From an uncultured Marinoscillum sp. (GTDB taxonomy: Bacteria > Bacteroidota > Bacteroidia > Cytophagales > MED-G16): 64,000 nucleotides of DNA. The position numbers and the translations under genes were made by a program. The stretch is taken from positions 51,333 through 115,332 of the forward strand of contig CACOFQ010000004.1 in NCBI GenBank assembly GCA_902626505.1, in the 5' to 3' direction. Positions 29,449 through 37,686 of this stretch are shown here, piece by piece. Under the pieces are notes generated by a model. That model was not told the DNA's origin. It ran no database searches and saw nothing but the letters and a program-made list of their open reading frames with translations. Numbering within the stretch: position 1 is the first letter of the stretch; each line of letters opens with the position of its first letter.

Positions 29449-30351
29449 ATGAGGATTAATAATCCTTTAAAACTAATCTCTCAACCTAAAATATTCTTTT
29501 ATTGTTTCATAGCAGGTTTTCTGATTTGGTTTTTTAATGAATTAAATAATAGATCAAATGCATCCATGTATTATCCTATTAACTTTAAGTATGATATTAA
29601 AGAAGAGCATATTGAGGTTTTGTCTCCTCCTGATGCAATTCAAATATCAATTAATGGAACTGGATGGAATTTATTAAGAAATATATTAAAGATAAATATT
29701 CAAGCAATTGAATATAATATCAATAACCCGTTACAAACAAAGTTTATTTTATCTAATTCACTATTACCTTCTGTCTCTCAGTCATTAGAAAATGTAAACT
29801 TAAATTATATAATTACGGATTCAATATTTTTAAATATTGAAAATACAATGGGTAAAGAATTAGATGTTTTGATTGATTCTTCAAGTATTTCAATTGCAGA
29901 TGGTTTTGAAAGGGTTAGTGATTTTACTTTATCTCATAATAAGATTTACATTGAAGGGCCTCAGTCAATAATAAATTCTTTGCCTAATACATATCTTCTT
30001 AAATCTGATAATATAATCAATATAAGTTCAAATTTTGATGAGGATATTATAATAGAAAAGATAGATAAAGATATATTAGTAAATCCTGAATCAATTAACC
30101 TTAGTTTTAAAATTGAAGAATTTGTTCAAGAAGAAATAATACTTAAAGTTAATTTTCAAGATGAAAATTTTAAAATAGATACTTCGGTAACAGTATTATA
30201 TAAAATGAAGAAAGGAGATGAACCAATATCTGATGATTCATTGTTTGTTAATTTAAGAAAAAAAGATGGTTATCTTATCCCAGAGGTTAATGGCATTCAG
30301 GATGTTCAAATTTTAAATATTTATCCCAATTCATTTATATTAGATAAATGA
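29449..30351 (+). CDS. YbbR-like domain protein
   Basis: A 300-residue protein anchored by one N-terminal helix (PKIFFYCFIAGFLIWFFNELNN) with an extracytoplasmic part built of YbbR-like beta repeats (VLSPPDAIQISINGTGWNLLRNILKINI; YIEGPQSIINSLPN). YbbR proteins affect diadenylate cyclase in Firmicutes, but that partner is not visible here. In Bacteroidota the gene normally lies between yajC and coaE, as it does here, with a 4-bp overlap into coaE. Confidence 0.8.
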   Translation: MRINNPLKLISQPKIFFYCFIAGFLIWFFNELNNRSNASMYYPINFKYDIKEEHIEVLSPPDAIQISINGTGWNLLRNILKINIQAIEYNINNPLQTKFILSNSLLPSVSQSLENVNLNYIITDSIFLNIENTMGKELDVLIDSSSISIADGFERVSDFTLSHNKIYIEGPQSIINSLPNTYLLKSDNIINISSNFDEDIIIEKIDKDILVNPESINLSFKIEEFVQEEIILKVNFQDENFKIDTSVTVLYKMKKGDEPISDDSLFVNLRKKDGYLIPEVNGIQDVQILNIYPNSFILDK

Positions 30352-30929
30352 AGCCTAAATTAATCGGTATTACTGGTGGTATTGGATCAGGAAAGTCTAC
30401 TGTATCAGACATATTAAAACACTTAGGATATAAAATTTATAATTCTGATTTAAGAGCAAAAGAATTAATAAGGGGGTCAGTTATTAAAGATAAATTAGTA
30501 AATGCTTTTGGAGATAGGATCCTCAAAAATGATAAGTTAGATAAAAAGCTATTATCAGAAATTATATTTGAAAATAAATCAGCTCTTAAGAATATAAACT
30601 CAATTATTCACCCTGAAGTAAAAAAAGATTTTAAAAACTGGGTTAAAAACAACTCAAAGAATAAAACTTTATTCAAAGAATCTGCTCTTCTTTTTGAATC
30701 TGGAACTTATAATGATCTTGATAAAATAATATTAATAATTGCAGATAAGGATTTAAGAATTTCACGAGTTTTAGAGAGAGATAAAAATAGGTCAAAAAAA
30801 GAAATTGAGTCTATAATAAATAACCAGATTAGTGAAAAAGAAGCAATTAAATGTGCAGATGTAATTATTGAGAATAATCAAAAAAAAATGCTACTTCCTA
30901 AGGTAATTAAAGAACTTGAAAAGTTGTAA
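30348..30929 (+). CDS. coaE: Dephospho-CoA kinase
   Basis: Last enzyme of coenzyme A biosynthesis, phosphorylating the 3'-hydroxyl of dephospho-CoA. The 193 residues begin with a P-loop (GITGGIGSGKSTVSDIL) and continue with YNSDLRAKELI, the family block IIHPEVKKDFKNW, ESALLFESGTYNDLDKIILI and the lid-region arginines. The ATG overlaps the YbbR-like stop by 4 bp, consistent with translational coupling. Confidence 0.95.
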   Translation: MKPKLIGITGGIGSGKSTVSDILKHLGYKIYNSDLRAKELIRGSVIKDKLVNAFGDRILKNDKLDKKLLSEIIFENKSALKNINSIIHPEVKKDFKNWVKNNSKNKTLFKESALLFESGTYNDLDKIILIIADKDLRISRVLERDKNRSKKEIESIINNQISEKEAIKCADVIIENNQKKMLLPKVIKELEKL

Positions 30930-30954
30930 TCTAAGTATTTGATGGAATATATTC

Positions 30955-31377
30955 TTACATATTAAATTCGCTTTTCATTATCATAGCTGAATGGATTAAA
31001 GTTGATGATAACTTTCCCTCAGAATTATATAATTCTCCTTTTATTGTAACAATATTTTTTCCTTTTTTAATTATTTCTGCTGTTGCTATTGCTTTGCCAA
31101 TGAACAAAGGTCTGTGATGAATAGTATGAAGATTCGTAGAGTTAGGGTACTCTTTTCCTCTAGCTTCATATATAAATAATAAGCTTGTTACATCATCGAG
31201 CATAGAGTTCATTTGACCACCTTGAACTGTACCACTAGGATTTAGAGTTTCAGGTATAAACTCACCTTCAAGTTTTAGGAATCCATCTTTATATTCTAAA
31301 AACTTAAAATTAAAAAGCTTTCCTGTGCCACCATTTTCCTTGTGAAACTTTAAATATTCATTAAAATCATTTTTCAT
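30955..31377 (-). CDS. PaaI/hotdog-fold thioesterase
   Basis: A 140-residue hotdog-fold protein. The helix region GTVQGGQMNSMLDDVTSLLF is the acyl-CoA thioesterase signature of the PaaI type, with the catalytic acidic residue expected in MLDD. A second family block reads TNLHTIHHRPLFIGKAIATAEIIKKGKNIVTIKGELYN. Substrate is unknown. It marks the border between the nusB-coaE core run and an accessory stretch of small secreted proteins. Confidence 0.85.
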   Translation of the reverse strand: MKNDFNEYLKFHKENGGTGKLFNFKFLEYKDGFLKLEGEFIPETLNPSGTVQGGQMNSMLDDVTSLLFIYEARGKEYPNSTNLHTIHHRPLFIGKAIATAEIIKKGKNIVTIKGELYNSEGKLSSTLIHSAMIMKSEFNM

Positions 31378-31521
31378 AACTTAAGTTTAAGGTTTGAACT
31401 TTTAATAATAATAATGTTTTCATTAATAACAATCTTATTATCTATATAATAAAAAAATAATTAGATATAATTAATTTTTCTATAGATTAGCAAGAATCAA
31501 TTTAAGTTAAAATTAATTATT

Positions 31522-32073
31522 ATGATAAAATCTCTAAAACTTATACTCTATATTCCAATTCTATTCTTTATGTTCAATTGTGGTGGGCCTAATAAAGAAC
31601 AAAAACAAGTATTAGATTCTCAGGCTCAGTTAGAAAAAGATCTCGAAATGTATAAATATGTTTGGAGTCGTTTTTTTGAAGGTGATACAGCTATAGTTAG
31701 TGATAAATATTTTTCAGATGATGTTGTTGTTGTTACTGCTGAGGGTAATCTTGTAGGAGTTGAAGCAGTAAAAAATTTTTATTTAAATTATTTTCTAGGA
31801 TTCTCTGATGTTGAATTTACAATTGTTGATGCTTTTGGTCAAGGTGATAAAATTGTTAAGTATTGGAATTTCAAGGGAACTCATACTGGAAACTTTTTTG
31901 GTATTCCAGCCTCTGGAAATAAATTAGATTTATCTGGGACCACTCTTGTAAGTATAAAAGATGGAAAAATTTCTAGAGAACAAGATTTTTTCGATATGAT
32001 GTCGATGCTAAACCAACTTCAACAAAACTCTGGTGATGTAACTATAGATGCTCAAAATCAAGGAGTCCTTTAA
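31522..32073 (+). CDS. NTF2-fold (SnoaL/ester-cyclase-like) lipoprotein
   Basis: A 183-residue predicted lipoprotein (MIKSLKLILYIPILFFMFNCGG, lipobox cysteine 20). The body carries an NTF2/SnoaL-like pattern: a short helix with MYKYVWSRFFEGDTAIVSDKYFSDDVVVV, then VGVEAVKNFYLNYFLGFSDVEFTIVDAFGQGDKIVKYWNFKGTHTGNFFGIPASGNKLDLSGTTLVSIKDGKISREQDFFD. The GTHTG.F.GI.ASG.. motif is typical of ester-cyclase-type SnoaL proteins. Substrate unknown. The end overlaps the next gene by 26 bp. Confidence 0.8.
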   Translation: MIKSLKLILYIPILFFMFNCGGPNKEQKQVLDSQAQLEKDLEMYKYVWSRFFEGDTAIVSDKYFSDDVVVVTAEGNLVGVEAVKNFYLNYFLGFSDVEFTIVDAFGQGDKIVKYWNFKGTHTGNFFGIPASGNKLDLSGTTLVSIKDGKISREQDFFDMMSMLNQLQQNSGDVTIDAQNQGVL

Positions 32074-32878
32074 ATATTCAAAATTGCTTAAAAAAATATT
32101 GTTTTTATTCTTTCTTGTTTTTTCATGTGCGGATAACTCTGATTTAGCAAATATTGATTTCACTCAACATGTAGATTCTAATAACCTTAGAATTTTTGGT
32201 AAAGAAGATGTTAGCATTGAGTTCTTAAATAAGGTAGCGCAATCGTATGATGCTATGCTTAAAGAGAATCAAAATATTGATCAGTCTATGCGATCAAAAT
32301 ATCTTCAAACCTCAAAAGATGAACATGTTTATCAGCGTGTTGGTTTAGAAGAATCATTCAGTAAGAATAAACAATATGCTCATAATACTGATGTTCCTAG
32401 ACCATATAAACATAACTGTACAGATTTTATTTGGGAAGAAAACCAAGGTGGCCCAAGACAAATTAATGAAGTTATCGAACATCTATTACACACAGTAACA
32501 GCAGTAATTTTAAACCTTGCCTATCCAAATGATTGGGGATATATGAACTCGTCTTCAAGACTAAGGCAGGCGACTCAAGAAGCAATAGATAAAGGCGTAT
32601 ATAATGTATCAGATTATGATGAAATTAAAGGAGATAAAGAGGGATATAATAAAATTATAACTCAAGAATACGCATACTGGCTTATTCTAGCAGAATGGGA
32701 TTATTTTGTGGTTTCTGGAAATCAGGAAGATGGAATGACTGGAAATGGGGAATTCACCTTAGGAACACCAAATGAAATCAGAGAGCAATTACCATTAGGA
32801 CATCAGCTTTATTTAGACTATGCTGAAAAAATATTAACAGAGCCAGATAAACAACTAATAGAGTCATTGTTTAAATAA
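32048..32878 (+). CDS. Conserved-looking lipoprotein of unknown function
   Basis: A 276-residue predicted lipoprotein (LLKKILFLFFLVFSCADNS, lipobox cysteine near residue 27). I do not recognise the family. The central part has a patterned block CTDFIWEENQGGPRQINEVIEHLLHTVTAVILNLAYPNDWGY with clustered His/Glu (EVIEHLLH), and later ITQEYAYWLILAEWDYFV and TLGTPNEIREQLPLGHQLYLDYAEKIL. The His/Glu arrangement could bind a metal, but it is not a canonical HExxH. The start ATG lies within the previous gene, so coupling is likely. Well-ordered composition argues for a real protein. Confidence 0.75.
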   Translation: MLKIKESFKYSKLLKKILFLFFLVFSCADNSDLANIDFTQHVDSNNLRIFGKEDVSIEFLNKVAQSYDAMLKENQNIDQSMRSKYLQTSKDEHVYQRVGLEESFSKNKQYAHNTDVPRPYKHNCTDFIWEENQGGPRQINEVIEHLLHTVTAVILNLAYPNDWGYMNSSSRLRQATQEAIDKGVYNVSDYDEIKGDKEGYNKIITQEYAYWLILAEWDYFVVSGNQEDGMTGNGEFTLGTPNEIREQLPLGHQLYLDYAEKILTEPDKQLIESLFK

Positions 32879-32882
32879 TTAT

Positions 32883-33329
32883 ATGAAAATCATTATAACC
32901 ATATTATTTACTTTATTTATTCATTTTAATTTAAGTGGACAAGAATATTCATCCTTGAAAAAACATGAACTATCATATAAGGATAGTGTTAATTTAGTTT
33001 CTCTCGGATTAGAAATTAACAATAATAAATACAATACTCTTCAACTTAGAAATTTGCTATTTATTGAAAAGAGAAGAAAAGTTAATAATATTATTGGATC
33101 TATATTTAGAATAGGAGGATATATTAATGGTGGAATAGGTGTATTGATTCTTGCTACTGTTCCTTCTCAAGATTCTGGTTTAGGTCAAGGTTTAGCTGTT
33201 CTTATAGGATCAAGTTTTATTAGTGTAGGTGCTATAGGATATGGTATTTCAGTACCCTTTAAAGGTGCATCAAAAAGAAGAGCCTTTGAAAAAGAATTAT
33301 TGATACAGAAATTAAGGGAGAAAGAATAG
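32883..33329 (+). CDS. Small secreted or membrane protein, unknown function
   Basis: A 148-residue protein with an N-terminal signal peptide (MKIIITILFTLFIHFNLSGQ). A charged segment follows, then two hydrophobic stretches (GSIFRIGGYINGGIGVLILATV and LGQGLAVLIGSSFISVGAIGYGISVPF) that look like a glycine-rich membrane hairpin, and a basic C-terminus. No family recognised. It lies 4 bp after the unknown lipoprotein gene and is likely in the same transcript. Confidence 0.65.
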   Translation: MKIIITILFTLFIHFNLSGQEYSSLKKHELSYKDSVNLVSLGLEINNNKYNTLQLRNLLFIEKRRKVNNIIGSIFRIGGYINGGIGVLILATVPSQDSGLGQGLAVLIGSSFISVGAIGYGISVPFKGASKRRAFEKELLIQKLREKE

Positions 33330-33336
33330 AATTTTT

Positions 33337-34044
33337 ATGTTAAAGTCTGTTAGTATATTTAAATATTTTATAGAGTTTATAGTTATAGTACTTGGAGTCA
33401 GTGCCTCATTTTGGGTAGAAGAGTATAGAGAAACTCTCCAAAATAAGGAGGAAAGATTTAAAGTATTAAATAATTTAAAAATTGAATTGGATGAAATTGA
33501 TATTTTCTCTCAAGAAAGAAAAATGGTGTTTAATAAGGATGAAAGAATCCTTTTCCATTTGATGAGTGAAAAATTAAATTCTATCGATAGCTTAAAAAAT
33601 ATTATAAGCTCTTATGATGAAGTCAATATTGCAGTTATAGATTATAGAGGGTTTGGCCCACCTTTGAATAGGTATAATTCAATAATTAATGAGGGTACAT
33701 TGAAATTTGTTAAATCAGACTCAATAAAGCAACTCCTTAGCCAATTACATAATACTTTCTTCAAATATATTAATGCAAACGTTAGCGATGAGAAGGTAAT
33801 TCAACAGAAAATAAGCTTATACCTAGCTGATAATTATCCTGAAATTTTTCTTAATCAGGATAAATTATCGTTTGACCAATCTTTATATAATCTAAAAAAT
33901 ATAATACAGAATGATCCTAACTTTAAAGCTTATCTAAAAATAAAATCAAGGACAATGTTTGTAAAAACTTTTTTCCTAGAAAAATACTACGATACCCTAA
34001 TAGAATTAAGAAATAAGATTGAAAAAAAACTTAGTGAACGTTAA
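33337..34044 (+). CDS. Membrane-anchored protein, DUF6090-like
   Basis: A 235-residue protein with one N-terminal membrane helix (FKYFIEFIVIVLGVSASFWVEEYRE) followed by a long helical, charged extracytoplasmic part. The pattern of a helix ending in a W-x-E/N-E-x-R boundary and then a heptad-like region resembles DUF6090-type proteins common in marine Bacteroidota. Function unknown. It lies 7 bp downstream of the preceding small membrane protein gene and ends the plus-strand run. Confidence 0.65.
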   Translation: MLKSVSIFKYFIEFIVIVLGVSASFWVEEYRETLQNKEERFKVLNNLKIELDEIDIFSQERKMVFNKDERILFHLMSEKLNSIDSLKNIISSYDEVNIAVIDYRGFGPPLNRYNSIINEGTLKFVKSDSIKQLLSQLHNTFFKYINANVSDEKVIQQKISLYLADNYPEIFLNQDKLSFDQSLYNLKNIIQNDPNFKAYLKIKSRTMFVKTFFLEKYYDTLIELRNKIEKKLSER

Positions 34045-34053
34045 TCAGTGAAT

Positions 34054-34488
34054 CTAATTGTCTGCATTATGTAATTCTACATATTTCACCTCAGCCTTTT
34101 TCTCTAAAATATTAACATCCCACATAACAAAATTCATTGCTCCATTATTTATTGCATCAGTAAAATAAAATTTAACCAAAGCTCCACTTCTTTTCCAGGT
34201 CCCTTTCAATGGAGTAGATAATAATGTCCCGTCTTCAAGTATAGTTCTTGCTTGACCATCTAAAGTACCGCTAGTTTTAGAGGTATTAATTGATGCCACT
34301 TTAAATTTTACGTAAACTGATCCGTAACCTGTAATATCACCCTCAAAATTCATTATAGAATAGTCTTCGCCAGGACTAACTAAAACTATATCAAGAGTTC
34401 CACCACCAGTTGGTTGGGAAAGATCTTGAGAAAAAGAATTAAAATTTAAGGTTATTAATAGGGTTATAAGAAATATTATAATTTTCAT
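34054..34488 (-). CDS. Small secreted protein, unknown function
   Basis: A 144-residue protein with a signal peptide (MKIIIFLITLLITLNFNSFSQ). The mature part looks beta-rich (GGTLDIVLVSPGEDYSIMNFEGDITGYGSVYVKFKVASIN, SGALVKFYFTDAINNGAMNFVMWDVN). The sequence TSGTLDGQARTILEDGTLLSTPLKGTWKRSG suggests a lipocalin- or allene-oxide-cyclase-like barrel, but this is a guess. The gene lies 21 bp downstream of the second SMP-30-like gene on the same strand, which suggests joint expression. Confidence 0.65.
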   Translation of the reverse strand: MKIIIFLITLLITLNFNSFSQDLSQPTGGGTLDIVLVSPGEDYSIMNFEGDITGYGSVYVKFKVASINTSKTSGTLDGQARTILEDGTLLSTPLKGTWKRSGALVKFYFTDAINNGAMNFVMWDVNILEKKAEVKYVELHNADN

Positions 34489-34509
34489 TTTAATAAAATT
34501 TAGATTTGA

Positions 34510-35532
34510 TTATGAATTATTTTTCAATTTAATTCTATACACTTTAGGATTATTTACAAAACCTGTTGCATATAAATATTCTTCTTTATCATCGAAGGCA
34601 CAATTTGTAATCTGTCCAAAATCAATCTTTCCTAAAAGATCACCTGATGGAGAGATAATTAATAAACCGCCAGGACCTGATGTGAAAATATTTCCTGAAG
34701 AATGTACTTTCATACCATCAAAATCACCTTCATCTTCAGGCGGGAGATTTGCACCATCAAATAATGTGCTCATTTCCATATTTTCAAGATTTATTTTAAT
34801 AATTTTTTTATTGCCATCTATGAAAGCCATCTTATTAACATAAAGTGTCTTCTCATCTGGAGAGAGTGCTATTCCGTTTGGTAAATCAATCTGATCAGTA
34901 ACAAGTGAAACTTCACCTGATTGCGTATTGTATTTATAGACTCCATTGAAATTTAAATCTTTAACTTCCGATTCAACAAATTGAAATGTTTCAAGATTAA
35001 AGAATCCAAATGCAGGATCTGTAAAATATATATCTCCTGTACTAGAATAAGTTAAATCGTTTGGACTATTAAATTTTTTACCTTCATAGTTGTCAACTAA
35101 AGTTGAAAAATTCGGTGAGGTTGTAGAAGCATTTTCAATTTTTGCTAATCTTCTATCACCATGTTGACATACTATTAAATCTCCGCTTTCATCAATCATT
35201 AACCCGTTAGCACCTAGTAGACCTAAGTTTACATTTGGAGCATAACCTGTGTTTCCACTTGGTGATATATATTCTTTTGTGCCTTCTTCTTCATTCCATT
35301 TGAAAAGTTTATTATTCATTACATCAACAAATAGAAGAGAGTTAGAGGCTTTATCCCAAACGGGACCTTCAGGAAGGGAAATAGAGTCTGCTAACTGTTC
35401 AATTTCAGAATACATATCAATTATATCTAAAATAGAATCATCATATATTTTAATATTAGGGTTAGCTATTTTTTCTGTTGTTGAACAAGAAAACAAAAAA
35501 AGTAAAAAGGTTAATGCAAATAAGTTTTTCAT
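34510..35532 (-). CDS. SMP-30/gluconolactonase-like lipoprotein
   Basis: A 340-residue predicted lipoprotein (MKNLFALTFLLFLFSCSTT). It has SMP-30-type blocks: SLPEGPVWDKASNSLLFVDVMNNKLFKWNEE, GANGLMIDESGDLIVCQHGDRRLAKIE, FNSPNDLTYSSTGDIYFTDPAFGF, LPNGIALSPDEKTLYVNK and GDFDGMKVHSSGNIFTSGPGGLLIISP. These align block for block with the protein at 9824-10801, so the two are paralogues with different anchoring. Calcium-dependent lactonase activity is plausible; substrate unknown. Confidence 0.88.
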   Translation of the reverse strand: MKNLFALTFLLFLFSCSTTEKIANPNIKIYDDSILDIIDMYSEIEQLADSISLPEGPVWDKASNSLLFVDVMNNKLFKWNEEEGTKEYISPSGNTGYAPNVNLGLLGANGLMIDESGDLIVCQHGDRRLAKIENASTTSPNFSTLVDNYEGKKFNSPNDLTYSSTGDIYFTDPAFGFFNLETFQFVESEVKDLNFNGVYKYNTQSGEVSLVTDQIDLPNGIALSPDEKTLYVNKMAFIDGNKKIIKINLENMEMSTLFDGANLPPEDEGDFDGMKVHSSGNIFTSGPGGLLIISPSGDLLGKIDFGQITNCAFDDKEEYLYATGFVNNPKVYRIKLKNNS

Positions 35533-35635
35533 AGGAGTTGATTTAATCTTCTATTAATTTAAGATTTTTTATAAACAAAAGCTATTTAATTTTAAATATG
35601 CTACTTTTAATATTATTAATTTAAAATTATTTCAA

Positions 35636-36124
35636 ATGAAAAAATTTACTTATTTACTTATTATGGTTCCAATTATTTTTGGGTGTAATACTACAACTAA
35701 TACTGTGGATTTAGATCAAGCTAAAGCTGAAGTTGCTGCATTTATTGATACTCAATTTGATTTTTTTAGTTCTGGTAGTATTGAAGAAGCAAAGGAAACT
35801 TTTGCAATGGATGCTGTATTAATTGGAACAGATGAGGATGAATATTTGAGTGGGTGGTCTGAAGTAGAGCCGTCATTAATAGGTCAAATTGCTGCTATCA
35901 AAGACCCAGTATTTACGACTAGGAATTTAAATATTGTTATGGGTGATGATGGTAATATGGCATCATATACACAAATAGTTGATTTTACTTTTAGTTCTGA
36001 TGGCCAAACTCTTGAGGTTACAAATGTAAGATCAAGTGGCGTTGTTAAAAAATATGATGGAAAATGGAAAATTGCACAAATACATTGGTCTGTAGGTGTT
36101 CAGGGACAAGTAATTGAATATTAG
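35636..36124 (+). CDS. NTF2-fold (SnoaL-like) lipoprotein
   Basis: A 162-residue predicted lipoprotein (MKKFTYLLIMVPIIFGCNTT). The mature part follows the DUF4440/SnoaL-like layout: AKAEVAAFIDTQFDFFSSGSIEEAKETFAMDAVLIGTDEDEYLSGWSEVEPSL, then a beta sheet ending VVKKYDGKWKIAQIHWSVGVQG. This is the common dimeric cone-fold used by many small enzymes and binding proteins; the substrate is not known. A clear intrinsic terminator follows at 36148. Confidence 0.8.
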   Translation: MKKFTYLLIMVPIIFGCNTTTNTVDLDQAKAEVAAFIDTQFDFFSSGSIEEAKETFAMDAVLIGTDEDEYLSGWSEVEPSLIGQIAAIKDPVFTTRNLNIVMGDDGNMASYTQIVDFTFSSDGQTLEVTNVRSSGVVKKYDGKWKIAQIHWSVGVQGQVIEY

Positions 36125-36147
36125 TTTTACTATTTCCTTATTTTTTG

Positions 36148-36176
36148 AAAGCTCTTAAATTTTAAGAGCTTTTTTT
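36148..36176 (+). terminator. Intrinsic terminator after the NTF2-fold lipoprotein gene
   Basis: AAAGCTCTTAAA, one base, TTTAAGAGCTTT form a long perfect inverted repeat followed by a T-run (TTTTTTATTT). It lies 24 bp after the stop codon. The A-run on the left arm means it may also work for the convergent minus-strand gene at 36232. Confidence 0.85.
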
Positions 36177-36231
36177 ATTTAAGTTAGATATAACTTTGGA
36201 TTAATCTAACGTTTTAATTGGTTTAAATTTT

Positions 36232-36696
36232 TTATTCTTTTCTTATAAAGACACCATCAGCAAGAAATGTCACTGAAACCTCAGGTTCCGTAATTTTATT
36301 AATTTCCTCTAATGATTTTCCAGCATCTTCAGCATAATGTCTTAGAAGCGTAACACTTAAAGTATCTATAGAAAGTTTACCATTTATGATAGTTTTATCT
36401 CCAGCTATTCCTTCCTTAGGTACAAAAAACCCATAATCCTTAAACCTTACAAGAATTGTATCTTCCTCAGATTTAATTTTCATCCAGCAACCTTTCATTG
36501 GGCAAGATGATAAAATCTGACCTTCTATCTTAATAAGATTTTCTGTATCAACAACAAATTTTTGTTTATTGGATTTATAATCTTTTATATCTAAAACAGA
36601 AAATTCTTTTCCATAATATTTTTCTGTATTATAGTTTGTCTGTGAGAAAGAACTAAATGAAATTATAAAAATCAATATCAAAAATAAATTTTTCAT
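36232..36696 (-). CDS. DUF4920 secreted protein
   Basis: A 154-residue protein with a signal peptide (MKNLFLILIFIISFSSFSQ). The mature part reads like Bacteroidota DUF4920: YYGKEFSVLD, a central KIEGQILSSCPMKGCWMKI with two cysteines (CPMKGC) and VRFKDYGFFVPKEGIAGDKTIINGKL, then RHYAEDAGKS. The CxxxxC and methionines could bind a metal such as copper; that is inference. Function not established. Confidence 0.85.
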   Translation of the reverse strand: MKNLFLILIFIISFSSFSQTNYNTEKYYGKEFSVLDIKDYKSNKQKFVVDTENLIKIEGQILSSCPMKGCWMKIKSEEDTILVRFKDYGFFVPKEGIAGDKTIINGKLSIDTLSVTLLRHYAEDAGKSLEEINKITEPEVSVTFLADGVFIRKE

Positions 36697-36732
36697 AAAT
36701 CAAATATAATAAATCATCCAACCTTATAGGGA

Positions 36733-37176
36733 CTAAATCCACCTTCTGGTTTTATTCTTATATGATAAATATTCTTTACCAAATTTTTTTGTCAGAAAGA
36801 CTTCTTCTCTTTTTATCTGAAATTTGTTTATCCATAATATAAATAAGAAAGGGGTAAGTATAGAGTAAATGTTTAAATAAAATATTGATGTGGATATAAT
36901 AATCATTAACATACCTAGGTACATAGGATTTCTTGAATGTTCAAAAATTCCTGATGTTACTAGTTTATTAGTTTCCTCGAACTTGATTGGATTAATAGTA
37001 GTTTTTGATTTTATGAATTGCAGTACTGGATTTATAAAAATAAGTATACCAATAGAAAGAATAAAAATTGATATAGGGAGTTGAAATGGTATGTGAATTA
37101 AATCAATTTTTTTTGATGAAAAAAAAATTGAAATAACTAAAATTAAAACTATAAGTGGGGGTGGTATTTTTATCAT
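36733..37176 (-). CDS. Isoprenylcysteine carboxyl methyltransferase-like membrane methyltransferase
   Basis: A 147-residue membrane protein with about four helices. The C-terminal half carries the PEMT/ICMT-type signature LVTSGIFEHSRNPMYLGMLMIIISTS and EEVFLTKKFGKEYLSYKNKTRRWI, which bind S-adenosylmethionine in this integral membrane family. The bacterial substrate is not known; lipids or small molecules are candidates. The start overlaps the stop of the preceding NTF2-fold lipoprotein gene by 4 bp. Confidence 0.85.
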   Translation of the reverse strand: MIKIPPPLIVLILVISIFFSSKKIDLIHIPFQLPISIFILSIGILIFINPVLQFIKSKTTINPIKFEETNKLVTSGIFEHSRNPMYLGMLMIIISTSIFYLNIYSILTPFLFILWINKFQIKREEVFLTKKFGKEYLSYKNKTRRWI

Positions 37177-37658
37177 TCTTCTTCTATAATTAATTTATAG
37201 TCATATAATTGGGTCGCAACCAAAATATCACTATTGTACTCTCTTATTGAATGAATTAAACCGTCTTTCATTTTAAATATCCAAACATATTTATTATCAT
37301 ATTCACCATTTTTACCAACTGCGTCACCTTCTTGAATTATAGCTACTCCTTTTTCATCAGAAATAGAATCAACTGTTTTTAAAATAATACCATTTGGAAG
37401 AATTTTTGGTATAATATTTTTGAAATATTCACTAAATAAATTTTCTCTATTCCAAATTCTACCACCCTGTTCAATAATACCCATCCAGGCAAATGTAAAG
37501 TCTTTGTGAAGTAGACTCTGAGCTTTTTCTGGATTGGCAATAATATTATCAAGAAAAGATTGAGCCATTTCTAGATTTTTTTCACTCAGTGAATTTTCTT
37601 TTGTTTCTGAACAAGAAAGAATTAGTGTTGTTATTATAATTAAAAATGTTGTTTTCAT
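37173..37658 (-). CDS. NTF2-fold lipoprotein
   Basis: A 161-residue predicted lipoprotein (MKTTFLIIITTLILSCSET). The mature part has a SnoaL/NTF2-like pattern: EMAQSFLDNIIANPEKAQSLLHKDFTFAWMGIIEQGGRIWNRENLFSEYFKNIIPKILP, then KYVWIFKMKDGLIHSIREYNS. It is the third protein of this fold within about 6 kb. It is coupled to the downstream methyltransferase-like gene by a 4-bp overlap. Ligand unknown. Confidence 0.75.
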   Translation of the reverse strand: MKTTFLIIITTLILSCSETKENSLSEKNLEMAQSFLDNIIANPEKAQSLLHKDFTFAWMGIIEQGGRIWNRENLFSEYFKNIIPKILPNGIILKTVDSISDEKGVAIIQEGDAVGKNGEYDNKYVWIFKMKDGLIHSIREYNSDILVATQLYDYKLIIEEE

Positions 37659-37686
37659 ACTTTAAAATTTTAAATCAATTATATTT

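Noticed and set aside
32256-32560. Zinc metalloprotease reading of the 276-residue lipoprotein
   Set aside because: EVIEHLLH is not HExxH or HxxEH; no downstream ligand pattern could be assigned.
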